DNA of 7,038 nucleotides, from NCBI GenBank assembly GCA_943913325.1, contig CALTXP010000079.1:1-7038 (forward strand), given 5' to 3'. The position numbers and the translations under genes are program-made. Below are positions 4,923 to 7,038 of the stretch, piece after piece. Numbering within the stretch: the first letter of the stretch is position 1; each line of letters opens with the position of its first letter. The notes beneath the pieces were generated by a model. That model searched no databases. It had not been told where the DNA came from and saw nothing but the letters and a program-made list of their open reading frames with translations. Source of the stretch: an uncultured Anaerococcus sp. (lineage in GTDB: Bacteria > Bacillota > Clostridia > Tissierellales > Peptoniphilaceae).

Positions 4923-6874
4923 TAACTAACCTTACTTCCTGCTTTCATATCTTTAAGAGTTGTTAACATTGATAGTTCATCTTTATAATCTGCTGCAAGC
5001 ATCATGCCTTCAGATTCTATACCGCGCATTTTTCTTGGAGCTAAGTTTTTAACTACTATTACATTTTTTCCAATTAAATCATCTACACCATACCATTTTT
5101 TGATACCAGAAATTATTGTACGCGGCCTATCTTCTCCAATATCAACTTTGAAAACATAAAGCTTATCTGCATCTGGATGATCCTCACAAGATAGAACTTT
5201 TCCTACAACTAAATCTAGCTTAGAAAAATCTTCATAGCTAATCTCCTCTAGTTGCTCCTCTTTAAGATCATCTTCATCTTTAGTATTTCCAAGTCTCTTT
5301 TTAATTAATTCATTGTTTTTATCATGAAGTTTTACTAACTCTTCTTCAACATCTAATCTATCAAATAAGTTATCACCCTTACTTACTTTAGAGCCTTCTT
5401 CGAGAAGACCAAACTCTGATGCTGAAGCAAATCCTTTGTTATCTGTTCCAAGCTTAGCTAAGATTTCTTTGCTAGTATTTTTCATAACTGGCTCTATTAA
5501 CTGAGCTACAATCCTTATAGATTCAGCAAGATTATATAAAACTGTGTTTAATCTATCTTTTTTATTTTCATCACGACCTAAGATCCATGGTTCAGTTTCA
5601 TCTACATATTTATTAGCTCGTCTTATAAAAGTCCAAACGGTTTGTAATGCCTCATTAAATTCAAATGAGTCCATTTGTATTATATAATCATTGTAAGTTT
5701 TATAAGCCAAATCCTTAAGCTCATCATCATAATGATCGGACTCATTACCTTTCTTAATAACACCACCATTATACTTATCTATCATAGATGTAGTACGGCT
5801 TACTAAATTTCCTAGATCATTTACAAGATCTGAGTTATATCTTTCCATATATTTCTTACTTGAAAAGTTTCCATCTGAACCAAAATTAAATTCACGAAGT
5901 ACAAAATACTTAAGAGCATCTACTCCATAAAGGTCTACAAGTGGTTCTGGATACATGATATTTCCCTTAGACTTACTCATCTTGTCATTATCAAATAAAA
6001 TCCAACCATGAGCAAATACCTTTTCTGGAAGTGGAAGATCTAGAGCCATTAGTAAAGCAGGCCAAATTATAGTGTGAAATCTTACTATATCTTTTCCAAT
6101 CAAGTGAACACCTGCTGGCCAATACTTTTCAAACTTTTTATGATTGTCACTATAGCCAATAGCTGTCAAATAACAAGATAGGGCATCTATCCATACATAA
6201 ACTACGTGTTCATTATCAAAAGGAACATCTACTCCCCAATCAAAAGAATTACGGGTAACAGATAAATCAGAAAGTCCCTTATCTATAAAGTTATTTAACA
6301 TTTCCTTTTGCCTAAATTGTGGCTCAAGAAATTCTGGACTATTTTTAAATAACTCCTTTAGCTTATCTTCGTATTTAGATAGCCTAAAGAAATATGATTC
6401 TTCTTCTTGATATTCTACTTCACGACCACAATCTGGGCACTTTCCATCAACTAATTGACTTTCAGTCCAAAAAGTCTCACAAGGCGTACAATAATATCCC
6501 TTATATTCACCTTTATAAATATCTCCTTTATCATAAAGCTTTTTAAAGATATCTTTTACATCTTGTTCATGTTGAGGATCTGTTGATCTTATAAAAGTAT
6601 CATAATCAATTTCAAGTTTTCTCCAAAGTTCTTTAGTTTCATCAGCAATCATATCGACAAACTTTTGAGGACTAGTGCCATGAGCTATAGCACTTCTCAT
6701 AATCTTTTGTCCATGCTCATCTGTACCAGTTACAAGATAAGCGTCATATCCAATTAAATTTTTATATCTTTTTAAAACATCAGCAATAATTGATGTATAA
6801 GTGTTTCCAATATGTAGGTTACTATTAGGATAGTATATTGGAGTAGTTATATAATAAGGTCTTTTTTCTGTCAT
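4922..6874 (-). CDS. metG: Methionyl-tRNA synthetase
   Basis: A 650-residue class I aminoacyl-tRNA synthetase that charges tRNA-Met with methionine. The HIGH-type signature appears as HIGN (21-24) in YYPNSNLHIGN, a common clostridial variant. TGTDEHGQK (49-57) follows. A zinc knuckle is intact with C129, C132, C146 and C149, unlike the B. subtilis enzyme, which as I recall it lacks these cysteines. The methionine-pocket region FDWGVDVP and YVWIDAL (226-232) is present, KMSKSKGN is at 298-304, and a helical anticodon-binding domain spans about 340-480. The C-terminal EMAP/Trbp111-type tRNA-binding domain (about 548-650) has DLVVGKV, HPDADKLY and SEGMMLA, and promotes dimerisation and tRNA binding in the family. 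The ATG at 6872-6874 has AAAGGA (6881-6886) upstream. It is the first gene of the operon, complete and unambiguous. Confidence 0.98.
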   Translation of the reverse strand: MTEKRPYYITTPIYYPNSNLHIGNTYTSIIADVLKRYKNLIGYDAYLVTGTDEHGQKIMRSAIAHGTSPQKFVDMIADETKELWRKLEIDYDTFIRSTDPQHEQDVKDIFKKLYDKGDIYKGEYKGYYCTPCETFWTESQLVDGKCPDCGREVEYQEEESYFFRLSKYEDKLKELFKNSPEFLEPQFRQKEMLNNFIDKGLSDLSVTRNSFDWGVDVPFDNEHVVYVWIDALSCYLTAIGYSDNHKKFEKYWPAGVHLIGKDIVRFHTIIWPALLMALDLPLPEKVFAHGWILFDNDKMSKSKGNIMYPEPLVDLYGVDALKYFVLREFNFGSDGNFSSKKYMERYNSDLVNDLGNLVSRTTSMIDKYNGGVIKKGNESDHYDDELKDLAYKTYNDYIIQMDSFEFNEALQTVWTFIRRANKYVDETEPWILGRDENKKDRLNTVLYNLAESIRIVAQLIEPVMKNTSKEILAKLGTDNKGFASASEFGLLEEGSKVSKGDNLFDRLDVEEELVKLHDKNNELIKKRLGNTKDEDDLKEEQLEEISYEDFSKLDLVVGKVLSCEDHPDADKLYVFKVDIGEDRPRTIISGIKKWYGVDDLIGKNVIVVKNLAPRKMRGIESEGMMLAADYKDELSMLTTLKDMKAGSKVS

Positions 6875-6948
6875 AAGCTATCCTTTCATTTAGAAATCAT
6901 ATAGTTATATCATACTTCAAATATATTAATACTCATAATCAAACTACT

Positions 6949-6976
6949 AATATAAATTTAATCTACCTTTAATCAA
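6949..6976 (-). promoter_or_regulatory. Possible promoter of the metG operon
   Basis: On the minus strand, -35 TTGATT (6971-6976) and -10 TATATT (6949-6954) are 16 bases apart, leaving a leader of about 70 bases before metG. The region is so AT-rich that chance matches are likely. The rest of 6875-7038 shows no gene, no T-box consensus and no S-box-like leader. Confidence 0.35.
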
Positions 6977-7038
6977 ATCAACAGATTAGTATCTAACTAT
7001 ATTAGAATGTAATAGATCTCCGTGTGATATTAATTATT

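Noticed and set aside
6875..7038. T-box or S-box riboswitch ahead of metG
   Set aside because: No T-box consensus, specifier-loop layout or leader terminator hairpin is visible in the 164 bases available; the leader could extend beyond the window.

Overview
This AT-rich window looks like chromosome from a low-GC Firmicute. The best guess is an anaerobic coccus of the Peptoniphilaceae type (Anaerococcus, Peptoniphilus or similar). That guess rests on codon use, protein style and the gene order metG-tatD-rnmV-rsmA, a standard Firmicutes housekeeping block. It is an inference, since no rRNA is present. All supported genes lie on the minus strand, so transcription runs from high to low coordinates.

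Right part (about 2766-6976): an intact, tightly packed four-gene operon. It encodes methionyl-tRNA synthetase (metG), a TatD-family metal-dependent hydrolase, ribonuclease M5 (rnmV, 5S rRNA maturation) and 16S rRNA adenine dimethyltransferase (rsmA). The stop and start codons of neighbours overlap at every junction, which suggests translational coupling. A clear intrinsic terminator follows rsmA.

Middle (about 356-2763): some 2.4 kb of decayed genes. Reading through stops and one-base indels recovers, from right to left: an unidentified headless fragment; the end of a small Cro/C1-type regulator followed by a terminator; a protein resembling the DUF3847 family found near mobilization genes; a second small XRE-type repressor with a promoter and a palindromic operator candidate; a secreted protein resembling DUF5626; a small cationic membrane protein; a terminator; and an unrecognised gene with at least four in-frame stops. 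The lesions are TAA or TAG codons plus indels, several of them in A-runs, while the flanking housekeeping genes are clean. The simplest reading is a dying remnant of a mobile or accessory island. Its most interesting part is the module of XRE repressor, secreted protein and cationic membrane peptide (842-1938), whose control signals are still readable.

Left end (43-334): an intact glutaredoxin-like thiol-redox gene with its own promoter and ribosome binding site.

No tRNA, rRNA, CRISPR array, complete transposase or riboswitch was recognised.
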